DNA of 5,686 nt, taken from the NCBI GenBank assembly GCA_903938205.1, contig CAJACJ010000133.1, positions 1-5,686 of the forward strand, given 5' to 3'. Shown piece after piece: positions 5,419 to 5,686 of the stretch (the first letter of the stretch is position 1; each line of letters begins with the position of its first letter). The notes beneath the pieces were generated by a model. That model searched no databases. It was given only the letters and a program-made list of their open reading frames with translations, and was not told where the DNA came from. The translations under genes were made by a program, and so were the position numbers. The DNA comes from an uncultured bacterium (lineage in GTDB: Bacteria > Planctomycetota > Phycisphaerae > Phycisphaerales > SM1A02).

Positions 5419-5686
5419 TCATGACGGCGTGTTGCGATTGCTCAAAATGGAGTGATCGCGTGGCTGGATCATTTTGAGTTTGCACGAGCGCAAATTGCGC
5501 CGCGGACTGAACTCGCCTCGCGCGAACGCCGCAAGAAATTGAGTTTGCGCTGACGGTTCCCACAACGCGATCATGGGTTCGATTTCATTTTTATGTTCAT
5601 CTATGAACGCCACCGCGTCTGCATCGGGACTGCGTGCGTGAAGCAAACTTTGCAAATCGCGTGTTTCAAGAAGTGGATAGTCGCAA
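5419..5686 (-). CDS. mobA: MobA-like molybdenum cofactor guanylyltransferase, C-terminal part (5' end beyond window)
   Basis: The last 88 residues are seen; the frame is open to the right edge, so the N-terminal nucleotide-binding half (LAGGxSxRMG in the family) lies outside. The visible part begins CDYPLLETRDLQSLL, which fits the (A/V)CDxPxL segment of MobA-type nucleotidyltransferases, where the Asp binds metal. It continues with DADAVAF, then IEPMIALWEPSA, matching the family pattern of (x)EPLxAxY/WxP, and ends ILSNRNTPS, equivalent to the usual NxNTPxD near the C-terminus. MobA links GMP to Mo-molybdopterin to make MGD, and the neighbouring Moco genes support that role. Other members of the NTP-transferase family (MocA-like CTP enzymes) cannot be excluded without the N-terminus. 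A TTG at 5655 could be mistaken for a start, but coding similarity continues upstream of it. Confidence 0.75.
   Translation of the reverse strand, partial: CDYPLLETRDLQSLLHARSPDADAVAFIDEHKNEIEPMIALWEPSAQTQFLAAFARGEFSPRRNLRSCKLKMIQPRDHSILSNRNTPS

Noticed and set aside
1..5686. CRISPR array, insertion sequence, integrase, tRNA or rRNA
   Set aside because: No regularly spaced repeats, transposase or integrase motifs, terminal inverted repeats, or structural RNA signatures were seen on either strand.

Overview
The window carries a compact chromosomal cluster for molybdenum cofactor (Moco, molybdopterin) biosynthesis. It is preceded by one exported PEP-CTERM-type protein gene and about 0.77 kb of apparently non-coding DNA. 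The host is probably a member of the Planctomycetota, perhaps a Phycisphaerae-like lineage. This is inferred from the C-terminal sorting signal of the first gene (VPAPG, a hydrophobic stretch, then RRRR), a variant common in that phylum, and from the general character of the proteins. No rRNA or other taxonomic marker is present, so the assignment is only moderately supported.

Layout: (i) 1-111 holds a strong hairpin downstream of the first gene. (ii) 112-771 on the minus strand encodes a secreted PEP-CTERM protein with two in-frame starts, each with its own Shine-Dalgarno sequence. (iii) 784-1557 has no convincing gene, but it contains a leftward-reading and a rightward-reading intrinsic terminator, a 14-bp palindrome and short repeats. 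(iv) 1558-2712 (+) is moaA. (v) 3368-2725 (-) is moaD-moaE, with a 4-base ATGA overlap. (vi) 3400-5411 (+) is moeA-moaC, closely spaced, with the moaC ribosome-binding site overlapping the moeA stop. (vii) 5419-5686 (-) is the 3' part of a mobA-like gene that runs off the right edge.

The genes cover most of the pathway. MoaA and MoaC convert GTP to cyclic pyranopterin monophosphate (cPMP). MoaD and MoaE are the two subunits of molybdopterin synthase, which inserts the dithiolene sulfurs. MoeA inserts molybdate. The MobA-like protein would attach GMP to make the bis-MGD form used by DMSO-reductase-family enzymes. Not seen here are the MogA/MoaB adenylyltransferase, the MoeB-type MoaD activator and the molybdate transporter.

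The arrangement is unusual. The strand switches between each functional block (moaA >, < moaE-moaD, moeA-moaC >, < mobA), giving two convergent junctions of only 12 and 7 bases and one divergent junction of 31 bases. I see no radically new system. The points most worth a second look are the strand-alternating layout, a lysine/arginine-rich tail with no acidic residues at the MoaC N-terminus, an N-terminal extension on MoaA, and the terminator-bounded non-coding segment before moaA.
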